DNA from: Calcarisporiella thermophila CBS 279.70
Lineage: Eukaryota > Calcarisporiellomycota
Assembly: GCF_041956535.1 (NCBI RefSeq)
Contig: NW_027192220.1
Location: 95,485-130,216 of the forward strand
Length of the DNA stretch: 34,732 nt
Direction of reading: 5' to 3'
Shown one piece after another: positions 1 to 11,884 of this stretch. The position numbers and the translations under genes were made by a program. Under the pieces are notes generated by a model. That model was not told the DNA's origin, did no database searches, and saw nothing but the letters and a program-made list of their open reading frames with translations. Position 1 is the first letter of the stretch. Every line of letters starts with the position of its first letter.

Positions 1-644
1 GACATGATTTTATTTTTCTGGTAACTAATTTTATTATATAAGGACAAAGAAAAATCATATATTTTTAAAAAGCAAACTGCTTTTAAAGGAGACTTTTTTC
101 TCATATTCTGTCATATTTCTTTTGGGGTTTCAATATGATACATGCCTATATTACGTCAATTACAGCTAAAGCTTTGCTCCCATTATGTGATGTTACTAAA
201 TCGATGTCTAATGACATTGGGTGAACTTGTGAAAGCTGATTCTTCAGATGAGAGTTTGTGAGGAATCACACAACGCCCAACCTTAAGCATCTCTACCTGT
301 TTAACTGTGATTCCTTTGCCTTATGATCCCAACCTCATCCTTTAAATTATTTAAAATTTATTAGGGGATGAATTCCAAAGAAAATATTTATACATAGTTG
401 AAAATCATATGAAAAATAAGTGTTTAAAAAGAAAATGATATTATATAGGACTATTGAATATTCGATAGTAAAAGAGATCAGAGATTGGTAGAGTAAAGAG
501 GTGAGTTGCCCCGGTAAAACTCATCGTATTGCAGTATAGACTGCTATATGATCCTTGCGCTACAGTTTCTAACGACCACTGTAGTTATGTACGCACCATA
601 AGGAATTTCATACTGTGTGCCAAGTGGTATGTCAAAAGTGGACG
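1..644. other. AT-rich intergenic DNA, no gene seen
   Basis: No supported gene. A plus-strand open frame at 529-906 overlaps the minus-strand secreted-protein candidate at 645-1082. It has no family features and is treated as its shadow. Confidence 0.5.
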
Positions 645-1082
645 TCAAAGTGTAACGGGTCTGGGAGTCACTGTCACTATCTCAACTTCCGGTGATAAAC
701 CCCTCTGTAGTAAACCACACAACTCACAACTATCATCCTCTAATGGAACTCTGAGAGTAGAGGTTTTTGTGAGAGTAACCGTTCTCCAAGTTCTCCAATT
801 TTCAGTTAAGGTAATCGTATTGTTGATCACTGTCACTCTTGGAGCTCCCAAAGGGCAATCGCACGGAGTATATAAACGGGTGCTCATGGTAGAAGTTAAA
901 GTATAAATTTTTCTTGGAAGTTGGAGGTTTGTGGGTGTTGGTGTGAAGGGAATAGCATTATTCCCGGCACATCTTTTTGAGAATTCATTCTGCTTAAATA
1001 TTGATGAGCTTTGCAGAGATAAAGTTTGACATAGGCAACCAATAAAATAAATAGGGATTATGGATGCTTTAAAGCCTTTCAT
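645..1082 (-). CDS. Predicted small secreted Thr-rich protein
   Basis: A single open frame of 145 aa, read from an ATG at 1082. A longer in-frame version would need a non-ATG start. The N-terminus looks like a signal peptide: a basic MKGFK start, then a hydrophobic stretch (residues about 6-19, IIPIYFIGCLCQTLSL). The rest is rich in Thr, Val and Pro, with beta-prone TVT repeats near the end (VEIVTVTPRPVTL) that resemble fungal cell-surface or secreted proteins. There is one N-glycosylation sequon in INNTITL, and Cys pairs at CDC and CELC could form disulfides. No catalytic motif or known domain was recognised. It lies in gene-poor DNA. The call rests on the signal peptide and composition only, and further exons are possible. 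Confidence 0.45.
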   Translation of the reverse strand: MKGFKASIIPIYFIGCLCQTLSLQSSSIFKQNEFSKRCAGNNAIPFTPTPTNLQLPRKIYTLTSTMSTRLYTPCDCPLGAPRVTVINNTITLTENWRTWRTVTLTKTSTLRVPLEDDSCELCGLLQRGLSPEVEIVTVTPRPVTL

Positions 1083-1765
1083 TCTAGTATGATTTAAAGA
1101 AGAGAAAATTATTGTGTTAATACAAAAGAAAACTAGCAATTAGACCCTTGCTTGGGGTGATGTCAATAAAAATCTTCATACAATTTCTGGAAATTTAAAT
1201 TTTTGTTTCAGCAAGCCATCCTATCGTAAATCTAACCCAATTAGGTGATTTAGCAACATCAATATCTCATTAGACCACAGTAATATATGGTATGAAATTC
1301 TATTGAAAAAGAAATGGTTATATAGAGGACAATCGCTAGTTTAATACTCCATTTCAGCTTTCTGCCATCGAAAGGTTTTAGTTTATCTCTGTTAAACATG
1401 ACAGAAATTGTTACTGAAGCTAGTTTGCGTGTTACATTTTTTTCGACAGTGTTCTAATTGATATTTTAAAGGGAGGTTTTGAGTTGCCAAGACTAAAGAG
1501 TGCCAATTTTTGTGACTGAATATCTTGTGCTTACTACCATACTGTTTAAATTTAAAATCAAGAATTTCGACTCTCTTAGGCAGTTAAATAGCATGAAGAG
1601 TTAAAGAGAGAAATAAAACGACAAATATGGAAAAAAAAATCTGATCGTTTCAAACCTCTGTAGTGGCCACAGCTTGATATCCAGAAAAGGCTTGGGTCAG
1701 GAAAGGAGATCTTGCTTCCTCTGCATGGTCATTCTGTTCACGCAATTGGCGATGATAATTAATGA
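1083..1765. other. AT-rich intergenic DNA, no gene seen
   Basis: About 680 bases with short A and T runs and no open frame of note. It holds the upstream region of the secreted-protein candidate and the 3' side of the four-helix protein gene. Confidence 0.5.
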
Positions 1766-2520
1766 CTACAAGTGTACAGTACCCCTATACGATATACAGT
1801 ATGATATAAATTCATAAATAGAATATCCTAATATCAATAAAATATCTCGTCTGTTGTAAAGGACCAGAAATCTAACCCCAGTAACTAGTGTAAATATAAA
1901 AAGAAACCCGAGTATGAATGGGAAGAATTTGACCATGTCTAGACAATATGGATCCGGTAATTTTTCTGGGTGGCTTTTATCGTAGCACATGTCCTTGTTG
2001 GGCCATTCTATTTTAACTGGACCTAATCCCAATAGTGTAAGAAGGATGTTAGTTGCCGCAAAGAGTAGACCGATTTGGTTGTAGATGGAAAATATAAGCA
2101 CATAAAAGATATGTTGCTATAAGAAAAGAAATTTCATTAGAAATGATATAGAAGCGAAATAACCATTGTTAACAAGACTACAATGATTCCGGATATATTC
2201 CGTCAAATTAAAATCATCATTCGAGATCAATGATAAATGGAAATTTATGACACCATTACATGGCACCTGCATTCCATTTCAGTATGCTATGCTATTTATC
2301 TTCCCCCTGTGCTTACCTTAATAGCTCCAACTAGCCCAAACAAAGAGGCAATAGTGCTAATGAACCACTGTATAATGGTATATACAGTCATTCCTGACCC
2401 GTTGGAATGTTCAAAAATCAATATGGCGACATTTGCAATGAGGAGATAGAACGACAGCAATAATGTTCCTGCCCGCAATGAAAAGCAAAAACAACACCTT
2501 TTTAGCTTGGGTATAACCAT
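1766..2520 (-). CDS. Predicted four-helix fungal membrane protein
   Basis: Two exons on the minus strand: 2317-2520, then 1766-2116. The single 200-nt intron has donor GTAAGC and acceptor TTATAG in phase 0, giving about 184 aa. Exon 1 starts with a short Cys-rich cytosolic stretch (KRCCFCFSLRAG), followed by two hydrophobic helices (residues about 17-33 and 47-66, the second ending in LFGLVGAIK). Exon 2 gives a third helix (YVLIFSIYNQIGLLFAA), a loop with two Cys (MCYDK...PYC) and a fourth helix (ILGFLFIFTLVTGVRFLVLY). The Cys-rich start, four helices and cysteine loop before the last helix match a type of small tetraspan-like protein common in fungi, whose function I do not know. The intron is long for this window, and a small open stretch inside it could be an extra exon, but its donor (GTTAAC) would be poor. 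Confidence 0.6.
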
Positions 2521-4068
2521 TGTTTATAAGAAGAACATGGAAAAAATCGCATTAAAAATCTATTCAACGCATTCTATTTTTATTATAGAATGAGGAGAGC
2601 AAATACGTTTGGGCTGCTTTGCTACAAAAGTTTAAATAAGGTGTCGCCAATTAGGATGCAGAGCAGTGCTAATATCCATTTCACTTATGCAATTTCTTGC
2701 TCAACGTTTTTGGGCATATGATAACACATATTTGTGGCTTATTCAATTCACCTTGTTCCAGAGTAGTCACTCTAAAAATTTCCTGTATTTGGAAGATAAG
2801 CAAATATCCTCTAGCTATGTTTACGTTCTTGCCTAACACTTTTTAAAATACATTAAAATGTATTCGAATTCTAAATATTATCTTAATTTTATAGGACTTT
2901 AAAATAAATTCACCCACCATCAAGAAGTTAAAAAGGTGCCACGGGTGCAATGTTTATAGTGTTAACATTTGGTAAGAAATTCCACTTAAAAGTCCCCTAT
3001 AGCTTACAATCTTAAAACACCCCTCTACCGTTTTTCGAAACGCAGAAGCTAGAAAAAAAAAAGAATATAGACTGTGTTGGAAGCAGCCAAATACATTGTG
3101 GTTTAGGACGTATACCCCCATTATATAATCAAATCATATTAAATCCCAATATACATTTATATAAAATTCTCGTTTATTATAATATTCATTTCCACTACAA
3201 ATAATTAACGTATCCAAAATTTCCAACGCAGTTCGGAGAGAGATTATTCCGCCGTGCAAATGGGAGGTGGCTTTCGATTATCAAAGTTACATTGAACACT
3301 TTCAGTATATTTCATAAAAATATAGCGTGTTATAGCACGAATATCATATATATAGAATTGAAAATAGAAGATAGAGGTTTAATATTTTCTTGTAGCCAGT
3401 TATATTAGAGATCTATTATTGATTTTTCAGACCACCTCGTAAATGTCGGAGCTATGACGGTCCCAATATTTGGGCATGGAATTCTAATGTATAGTGGAAT
3501 ATATATCTCATTTTGTGCATTATTTCGCCAGAGAAAATGGTTAAATAGTAGAATTCAATTATCTGATTCTTTAAGTTTGAAGATAATTTACAAATAGCGA
3601 AATGTTACAAAATAGAGTGATACAGATAATCATATATCTTGAGGGTAGACTTGGTTATAAAACTATTTTCCAAAGGTCGTGCTATCATAATGAAAGTTTA
3701 CGTGTAATCTAAAAAAGAACCAACTAAGCTAACTTTTGAGAGATTAATTTGAATCATTTTGTTTGCCACAATACAAAAGCTATTACGGGAGTTCCATTAT
3801 ACGAGCCCCGGTTGATAGATTTTTGTAGAAAAATCTATTCAAAAATACCTTTACGAACTTTCTTGGCAAGTTAAGCTGTTTACACGCACAACTTATGAAA
3901 TTGCCGAGTCTTTTGGTATCGTTTTTCGTAATAGATAAGGAGGGTTTCACATATTTCTATACCATATAGAACCAATTAGAATATAGTATTCAAGTTAAAG
4001 TGGCGAAGAGAAAATCTCCCGTGAACTCCTTAAGCTCGACAAAAATGAGGTAGAGCCATTCAATACAA
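2521..4068. other. AT-rich intergenic DNA, no gene seen
   Basis: About 1.5 kb with strong A/T bias and no open frame with family or membrane character. The last few hundred bases are presumably the promoter of the MFS gene. No tRNA A or B box was noticed. Confidence 0.5.
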
Positions 4069-5841
4069 ATGTCCAGCCGATACGCCCCCCTCCTTTCTAT
4101 ATCCGAGCAAACCCCTGTGAGAAAATCTACTAATTATGCTGCACTCTTTGCTGCCTTTGCGCTTTCACTAGGATCTCATTACGCAGCCCATACATTGAGT
4201 GCCCTCAAGTCCGATCTGAAAACGAATTTGAATATCAGGTAGATTGAGCCCAGACCATTTGTCAGCTCTCCAAACTAGCACAGATTAGTTATATTTCATT
4301 CTTTTTTTTTGTTTCTATTCAAGCAATGCACAATATGGAGTGATCCAATCCTCAGTATCTCTTACCAACACACTACTCCCTACTCTTGGTGGACTTTTTA
4401 TCGATAGTTTAGGTGCACCTCTTGGCGCATCCTTAGCAACTCTCCTCGTCGCAATTGGAAACATATTCGTAGCTGTGGGTGTTCAATTTAGTAGTGTTGG
4501 CATCCTAGTGTTTGGAAGGGTAGTGTATGGATTGGGTAGCGGAACAGTGGTCATTTGCCAGGAAACAATAATAAGCAGAGAGATTGGGCGAAAACGACTG
4601 GCATTTGTATTGGGAATATTGTTCAGCTTTACTAGGATTGTAAGTCGAACCATTTTCAACGATTGAGTGATTCTCTGTATCTAAATCTAAATACTTGACT
4701 GGTAGGCCTCTTTCATGTCCAATATCACTGTTGTTCCCATCAAAAACGCAGCCGGATCTTTCGAGTTCCCGTTTTGGGTAATGCTCCCTGTTTATCAAAA
4801 ACATTCCCCCTTAGTACGAGCGCTTACATGTTTCTCTTTACTTTCCAGTTCTCTGCCATGTTTTGTGTAGCATGCTTCTTGATATCCCTTGTATATCTCT
4901 TCTCTAATAATTCCATTCAGCACGGAGCGATAGATCCTGCACACATCAGCGATGCGAACTCTGAAATTGAATTCAGTGAACCACATAATAAACCTCCTCG
5001 TTTCAACATCCATGCCCTTCTTCACTTACCCTACGCATACTGGGTTCTCATCACGATTCAGCTAGTGATGGCTGGCTTATGGTCTTCTTTTTTGCACGTG
5101 AGCACCGAGCTTGTTCAGTTACGCTACGGTGAGTCTCAAGAAATTGCGGCTTATAATGCGGGGGTGGGGCAAGCCGTACCCATAATATTATCGCCTTTTC
5201 TCGGAGCATTTATTGATCGATTTGGTCTCAGAATCACTCTAGGTAATTAAGGAGATATAAAGCATACTCCACTTCCTTCAATAATATATCTTATTTTATC
5301 TGCAGTGATTTTGGCCTCTTTTACCCTATGTCTATCGCAACTTTCGCTACTATATTTATCTTTTCCACTCATCTCCATGTTCCTCTTCTCCATCTCGCTT
5401 TCGTTCGGACCAGTCGGACTTGCTACCTCAATCCCCCTGCTCTTATCCCTAGATCTCGTGGGAACCGCCTATGGTGTGTTTAAAGCGGCGGAAAATGTTG
5501 GAGCAACCCTTTTTGATATCCTAATTGGCGTAGTGCAGGATGGAACCCCAGATGGAGGTTATTCTAGAGTCATTGGGGGCTTTCTAGTTGCCGCAATAGC
5601 AGCCATCTTGTTGGCATTGACGCTTTGGATGCTCGATCGTGCTAGAGGAGGTACCTTAGAATCTAATGGTCAATCTCTTGCGAGCCAAAGAAACCTTCGG
5701 GAGGAAGCAGAAGATGGCCCTTATGATCAAGAATATAAAGTCCAAGATAACTGGCTGTGCGCTTTTTTGTTTGCCATTGTTATGGTTCTTAGTTGGATCT
5801 TATACTTCTGGTTTGTAATACATAGCATTTTTAGCCACTAG
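4069..5841 (+). CDS. MFS transporter, MFSD1-like
   Basis: Five exons: 4069-4238, 4324-4639, 4706-4777, 4849-5242 and 5306-5841. All junctions are GT..AG and phases close, giving 495 aa. About 12 hydrophobic segments are visible. The first half has YGVIQSSVSL, then GGLFIDSLGAPLGA after helix 2 (the MFS G-x3-D-x-x-G type loop) and FGRVVYGLGSGTVVICQ in helix 4. The second half repeats the loop as FLGAFIDRFGLR. The run LGILFSFTRIASF across the 4639/4706 junction matches a conserved part of the MFSD1-like subfamily, whose animal member is a lysosomal dipeptide exporter. A vacuolar or endosomal role here is inferred. A hydrophilic loop (about 210-240) separates the halves and a last helix sits close to the C-terminus. 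The gene converges on the tRNA thiouridylase, leaving 216 bases between them. Confidence 0.85.
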
Positions 5842-6057
5842 AACGCTACTCTTTTTGAAACTTTATGCCAATTAATTATCAGGAGTGGGGGGATCCTCTA
5901 TTATTGACGCTAAATCTATGTATTAGGCGTATTCAGTTGTATTATAATTTTCGTGTATATTTACAGTATGCCTTTATTGAATAAAAAAAAATTAAATACT
6001 GGTATATTCTTAATATACACTAATTGTTTCTAGTCATTCCATAGGGTAATAGCTGCT

Positions 6058-7376
6058 CTATCCACCATCTAATACATGGTCGATGACTCCTGCTCCTAAA
6101 CATTCCTCACCTCTCCAAACCACCACCATTTGGCCTGGTGTAATTCCCCGGACCTCTCTTTCAAACCTTACTTCGTACCTGTCAGCAGAAGTATCTCTCC
6201 GGCGTATCACCCGTGCTCTCTCTGCGTTCTGCCGATATCGCACTTGTGCCTCCACTATCATCTCATCTCCATCTCTATCAAGCTCACTTGGAGGTGATCC
6301 AATCCAGTTCCAATCCCCCGCAACAAGTGCCTTTGAGAAAAGTAGCGGATGGTTCCTAGTAAATTCAACAATAAATGTTAGTAAGAGGGAAAAAAATCTA
6401 AGCAGGATAAAATGTAGTTTAGCATACGTTCCAGGAACCACAACGAGAGTATTAGTGCTCATGTCTTTACGCCATACAACCCACTTTGAAGACCCGTGAC
6501 AAAATCGGGATGCCTGCCCGATGGTATAATGAAAGAGTCCTTTGTGTTCTCCAATAAGAAGGCCTTCATGAGTTTTGACAGGACCTGGGTTTTGCGGAAT
6601 ATATTCGGCTAAGGAAATAGAATAATCCTCGGTTATATTCCTTGTACCATATAGATCAATTAGGCTGCTATACCTATAAAGTCTCCAAACTTCCTTTTGT
6701 TTCCTACAAAGCATATTCCCATGCTCTCTCGCTTACCCGCTGTTGCCAGCCCCAATTTACGGGCCAATGCTTTCACATCGGCTTTATTCATTTCGCCAAT
6801 GGGAAATATGGCACGGGAGAGTTGTGGTGCGGGTACGGTGGAGAGAAAGTAAGTCTGATCTTTGTTTCTATCACTTCCTCGTAACAGACGAACCCCCTGC
6901 CCACTTCGATCTAACCTAGCATAATGTCCTAGATACGTTCCAAAATTAGATGCCTATTTCAAGCATTTATGTAAAAAAAATCCTAGTTCTCACTGTCTTA
7001 TACCTGTTGCTATCCACGCTCCATCACCGAGAATACGTTCCATCAATACGCCAAATTTGATTTCTCGATTACATGCAACATCAGGGTTGGGTGTCCTACC
7101 TGCTTCAAACTCCTCTAATGCTTTTGCAAATACTTTTATCCAATATTCTCGTGAAAAGTCCACTAATCTCCACTTGATTCCCAGCTGTTCACATACACGC
7201 GCAACATCTTGTTGGTCCTCAAGAGATGGACAAGGTGAAGAATCTTCGTCCCGTGAATCCCAGTTACGCATGTAAACACCCTCTACATCATAGCCTTTCT
7301 GTTGAAGAAGATAAGCGCTGACACTTGAGTCAACTCCACCCGACATTCCGAGTATAACTGTAGATTTTGCCACCAT
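6058..7376 (-). CDS. SLM3: Mitochondrial tRNA 2-thiouridylase (MTU1/SLM3, MnmA family)
   Basis: Four exons: 7004-7376, 6674-6928, 6428-6608 and 6058-6355, giving 368 aa. The enzyme 2-thiolates the wobble uridine of mitochondrial tRNAs for Lys, Glu and Gln, activating the base with ATP. The PP-loop SGGVDSS is at residues 12-18. The catalytic cysteine is Cys102 in [13 protein letters not shown]. The second catalytic cysteine is Cys197 in [15 protein letters not shown]. Splicing joins IATG to HYARL and restores the family stretch before [13 protein letters not shown]. Intron 3 (6356-6427) is free of stops in frame, so the last two exons look like one frame. Removing it restores [14 protein letters not shown], as expected. 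The C-terminal beta-barrel ([19 protein letters not shown]) is present. There is no obvious long presequence, so mitochondrial location is known of the family and not visible here. Confidence 0.93.
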
Positions 7377-7620
7377 TTATTTTTTTTAAAAAATTAGAAC
7401 TATTCAACTATTAATATCCCGGAGCTAATCACCTTTATCGCCAGGTTTGGGAAAAAGCGAAGTAGTGGAATAGGATTTATGTAGGCAAAATACATGGTTT
7501 AATTTCTTAATTTTATAGACTATTCTCCATGTCATTTCTCCCAATTTCGAGTAAATAACACAATATCCAGGCAATCCAGTGTTTATTGAAGCACATAAAT
7601 TAACAGTCACAAATTTACAA

Positions 7621-9647
7621 TCAATAGTCTTCATCTTCATCTCCTTCGTCAAATATCTCGTACTCCTCCACTTCCTCTCCAACAGCTTCTTCTCCATCTG
7701 AATTATTTGCACGTGCATGCTGCCATTTTCTCAGGAAAGTATTCATTCGCGACTCCAGTGCCGATTTTTCTCCACCCTCGCCCTCTTCGTTCTCTTCTCT
7801 ATCATCATCTCTCACTTGTGACTCTCCTTCCCCAGCCCTGTCTTCTTCAATATCCATATCCCCTTCTTCCTCACCCATAGCCACAATTCCTCTTCGACGC
7901 ATTTCCTCACGCCACATCTCCACGACTTCTTCGCATTCTATGTCCAAGCTCATTTGACCCCGCAATAGTCGATGCGCCTTCCAGCTGAAAAGTCTACGAA
8001 TAATTTGCATTGATGTTGGAGGAAAGAACCCGTAGACAGGATGATACTTCACTAATTCCTCGCCACTTTCCTTCCCCTTCTTATCCTTGCTCTCGATTTC
8101 AGCAAAGGGAGCATTAATCAATTTTTGGAGGAATGTATCTGTACAATCACAAAGCTGGAAAGTAGAGTTGTCCTCTGGAAGTGCAGTGCCAGTAAACAAA
8201 TGCGACTGTTCGGGAGGGAGACGAGGAATCTCCATTTCTGAGCCTTCTTCTTGGAAGGATTTATCACCAGCAGATGCTGTTGATTCCCCGCGGGTAAGAG
8301 AATTAGGATTGCGAAAAAGACGCTGCGCACGTTTATAAGGCTTCATGACCCTAATATTGCGCAAGTCAACTGTTTGATATCTAAAGGTTGATTAGAAATT
8401 TCAGAAGCATAAGTGTGTGCAAATGGAAACGCTTTTGAATTCAGACTCACATCCGGAAGCGACTGTCTGTCCGCGGATCCACCCCAAACTTCACCCATGT
8501 CCCTCTCCATGGACCGGTGCTAAACACATAAGCAAGGAATGGGAGCGCCTTTTTCAATTTGTGCTGTTCTTCAGGCGGAAGCTGATTCCTCAGGGCGATC
8601 TTGGTCCAAATCTCGCGCTTATTGAATAACTATATAAAATTGTATAAATTTAGTAAAAAGCCAACCCTAGCTAGTGATCCTGTATTACTTCGGCAATTTT
8701 ATTCAAGTATTCTTCATCTATCACCAATGCTCTATTTTTCTGTGTCTCTGGGTGAGGTGCAGTGGGCACTTCTTCTGCCATCCCGCCGACTCGTATGATA
8801 GGCAAGACGACTCGTCTAACGCGGGACAATAACTTCACATTTTGCTATATATGCAAAGATAGGTAAAAGATAAACGAGAGAGCTTAACATAAAGCTATTT
8901 TTACCTCTCCTTCATGACCCTTTTCTATTACTGGAACAAGATTTGGATTCTGCTTATAATTATATTGAATCGGAAGCTCGATACGCGTAAATAAAGGAGG
9001 AAGTAAGCTCCGGCTATCGCCCTCGGGCCCCAGTTTGAAGTCATATGATAAGATGGCGTTGACTAATAGGAGACGGAACGGATAGAATTCATGTTAATAA
9101 TCTGGGAATTAATTTATGATACGAAAAACTCGATAGATTACTATCTGCATTTTCGATATCTCTTCGAAGTTTTGCGACCGGATCGTCCGCATCGGGTATA
9201 TACTGGTAATCCGCTAGGGCTATATCAACATTCACAATATACAATAATCTTTCCATGTATTCAGAAAAAAGTGTGCATGAATTTCATTTTACCTCTAAAT
9301 CGACAAGTACGCGTCACTAATCCCACTATTTCTGCTTTTATTTCCCCTCTATCTCCTTCTATTAACTTTCCCTCTTTTTTTTTTCTTCTCCGCGTAACTT
9401 TCATCAATAAATTGGCAGTGGGAACCACATCGCCGTGTATGGGGTGGCTAAATGGATCCTTAGGGCGGTATCGTAGCTCGAGCGAATCATAACCACTTGC
9501 AACGCGCGAGAGAGATTTCAAACCACCAAGCGTAGTGAGTACCTTATTTAGATTGCGCACATAACCAGGATACTCGATGGATATGAGTTCGAGTTTTGGA
9601 AGTGGAATGCGCTCTGCTTTTTCATAATCTGTGTGGAGCGTAGCCAT
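7621..9647 (-). CDS. TFC1: TFIIIC subunit tau95 / GTF3C5-like (A-box binding)
   Basis: Six exons: 9293-9647, 9142-9219, 8905-9062, 8689-8844, 8451-8629 and 7621-8380, giving 561 aa with all phases closing. The N-terminal dimerisation region has LISIEYPGYVRNLNKVL, then LGGLKSL and YRPKDPFSHPIHGD, the signature of the TFIIIC tau95/Sfc1/GTF3C5 family. It continues through ADYQYIPDADDP. The DNA-binding half has IWTKIALRNQLPPEE, FSTGPWRGTWVKFGVDPR and IYQTVDLRNIRVMKPYKR. The tail is strongly acidic (DEGDEDEDY at the end), as is typical. The protein helps TFIIIC recognise the A box of tRNA genes, two of which lie further along this window. Intron 2 uses the acceptor after CTATTAG at 9063-9069. An earlier AG would bring an in-frame stop. 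The start codon faces the TOM6-like gene across 165 bases, a likely shared promoter. Confidence 0.92.
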
Positions 9648-9812
9648 ATTCGCGTTACCAATTATAATCTATCAGCGGAATAAATTTCATAAAATAGGTG
9701 AAATGCAGTCACAAACTATAACTACGTCATAAGATTTGTACAGGAATAAACATATTCTCTACTTTGGATCAGAACTGTTTTCGAGAGTCCAAATCTTCAG
9801 AATCCATAAAGT

Positions 9813-10004
9813 ATGCCCGCCAAACGCCAGCCTCAACGTTTTGAACTTGAATCCAAATCTCCAGCTCCCGCTACTGGCTTTTTTGGCTCATTGAAGGAAG
9901 AGCTCCTTAATCCCGGAAATATGTCAGTTGTGATCGCAGTGACAGCATTCGCAGGTGCAGTACTCTTCACACGCAATTTCGGAGACATGATCAACGTGTA
10001 CTAA
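9813..10004 (+). CDS. Small tail-anchored protein, TOM6-like
   Basis: A single exon of 63 aa. It has a basic, polar N-terminus (MPAKRQPQRF), then GFFGSLKEELLNPGN and one hydrophobic helix (SVVIAVTAFAGAVLFTRNFG), ending a few residues later. Length, a Pro-Gly/Asn-x-Ser turn before the helix and the short tail resemble fungal TOM6, a small outer-membrane subunit that stabilises the mitochondrial protein import pore. The match comes from pattern memory alone, so TOM5/TOM7-like or unrelated tail-anchored proteins remain possible. The ATG sits in AAAGTATGCC, 165 bases from the divergent TFC1 start. The frame is clearly coding-like and is followed by pyrimidine-rich 3' flanking DNA. Confidence 0.6.
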   Translation: MPAKRQPQRFELESKSPAPATGFFGSLKEELLNPGNMSVVIAVTAFAGAVLFTRNFGDMINVY

Positions 10005-10741
10005 TTGCACAATCCAACTGGAATTCTTGCGAAACTGGAGCCGATTATTTGCTGTGCTTTTTTTTCTTTTTCATACTGGTTGGTTCTTTTTTGGTTTTTT
10101 TTTCTATGACTTTACTTCTATATATTGTATGTGATCTCGCTTCTGCCTCCTTTCCCACCCCTGTTTTCTTCTTCTGTTTGATATAATAGAATTAAAAAAG
10201 TCTCTCTTTTTGTTTTTATAATAAAAGCAAGAGAACTAGTATCCGGACTACCATATTTAATCACTACCCAGAGTTTAATTACCAATAGTACAAGTTTTAG
10301 CTTTCTCCCAAGGTTCAGGGAAGTCGAACTGCATTTAACTTGCTCTAGAGCCCAACGCCTTAGAACGACAATAGTTATGTTAGAAACGATTATCCAACGG
10401 ACAATTATTGCTGTAAATATATTTATCTGCGATTTTATAGGGTACTGTAGTCAGTGTACATTTAACCTATAGAATTGCGATAGAGAGTAATAATCTGTGT
10501 ATTTTTTAAGATACAAATGTGCTTTTTTTTTTGGTATATTCAGGCACCTCAACTGTGATTTTTTAACAAAAGGTCATTAGAATTTAGGAATCGATCCCTT
10601 AAGTGGCTTAGAAGGGAGGGTGTGTGGATCACCATGATTGGCGCTTATTTTCTCCTCTTTTTTTTTTACATCAACTAATAAACCATTTTAGTTTCCTTGT
10701 CATCGATATCATTGTCTTCTCAATATAGAGGAAATTAAGAG
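10005..10741. other. Pyrimidine-rich intergenic DNA
   Basis: About 740 bases between the TOM6-like gene and SEC62, with several T runs (for example near 10060-10100, 10520 and 10660) and no open frame of note. It likely holds the 3' UTR of the first gene and the promoter of SEC62. Confidence 0.5.
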
Positions 10742-11618
10742 ATGAATCTCGACACAAGTAAGGCACCCAAAGAGGTGAAGAACGCCGCCAATTACTTGCG
10801 ATCGGATAAGTCTGGTCTTAAGATCCGTCAAGGGGTTTTGAATGGAAAACGTGTAGAGTATTTTAAAGGTAAATTCTAGCAATCCTGCTTGCTGTTCCTT
10901 TTACTTCCACTCCACTTACTAACGGATCTGGCTATTCTCCATCTTAATTTGGGCTATAGGCAAAGGTTTGGTCAACGCACTTCTTCGCGAGAATTATGCC
11001 AAACACACACCCAAAACGCAACCTCCTCTTACCACACGTGAAGAAGCACAGCAATTTGCACAACAGCTGCTTTTGAATGGCTTCTTCCTGCGTATTGATC
11101 GTGGCGGCACGGTCACGACCGGCGTGCGACAAGTAAGCATCGCACAAGAGCAAATGATGAGCGAAGATATGTATTATGTCTGGCTATATGAGGGCAGCCA
11201 GCTCTTCACATATCTCGCAAGCTTAGGCCTGCTCGCTGCTGTGCTTGCCGCCGTCTTGTTCCCACTGTGGCCTTCGCCTATTCGTGTTGGCGTGTGGTAT
11301 ATCTCTATCGGCATGCTCTTCTTAATTGGCTTGTTCTTCGTGATTGCCATTATCCGTCTAATTCTTTACATTATCACCCTAATTGTGGCTCCTCCGGGGA
11401 TTTGGATCTTCCCCAACCTTTTCGAGGATGTTGGCATTATCGAAAGCTTTATTCCACTGTGGGCTTGGGACGAACCAAAGAAAAAGAAGGAGAAGGGCGG
11501 TAAGAAGGCTGGTGCTAGCTCAAGTGCTGAAGGAGAAGGTGAAGGGACAGGGGGTGCAAGAGAAGGAGAGGGCGAGGCTGCGAGCGAGAAACATGAAGGA
11601 GAGAAGAAGGATGAATGA
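10742..11618 (+). CDS. SEC62: ER protein translocation subunit Sec62
   Basis: Two exons: 10742-10868 and 10960-11618, a 91-nt phase 1 intron, 261 aa. The N-terminal cytosolic domain (residues 1-120) has KEVKNAANYLRSDKSGLKIR and QGVLNGKRVEYFKGK across the junction, both typical of Sec62, and YYVWLYEGSQ just before the first helix. Two transmembrane helices lie at about 125-145 and 152-184, with a very short lumenal turn between them. IWIFPNLFEDVGIIESF and IPLWAWDEPK follow, and are conserved in the fungal proteins. The tail (from about 210) is Lys/Gly/Glu-rich low complexity. Sec62 works with Sec63 and Sec61 in post-translational import into the ER. Topology with both ends in the cytosol is known of the family. 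Confidence 0.95.
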
Positions 11619-11884
11619 AGAAAAAAAACCACCAGAAAATAGAAGGGTTGGCAAGGTCAGGCTCGTGGATTGGAGTCGCATGAGGGTGAAATTGCGGTAT
11701 ATTCTTATAGGCTGAGATGTTTTGATGTTTTTTTCTTTTTCTCGCGTAATACTATTATAGTAGAGTTTTTCTTTCATATTTCTTTATTTTAAGGGAATTC
11801 TTATCCAGCATAATTAATAACAAAAAAAAAATTGAATATATACTCAAACTGAAACTAGTTTCGACTGTTCCACTTACAACAATC

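Noticed and set aside
529-906. 125-aa plus-strand open frame
   Set aside because: It overlaps the minus-strand frame with a signal peptide and has no family features or membrane or secretion signals of its own.
2166-2260. Possible extra exon inside the intron of the four-helix protein gene
   Set aside because: Open and in phase from a good acceptor, but its only in-phase donor is poor (GTTAAC), and direct joining of the flanking exons gives a more natural short loop.
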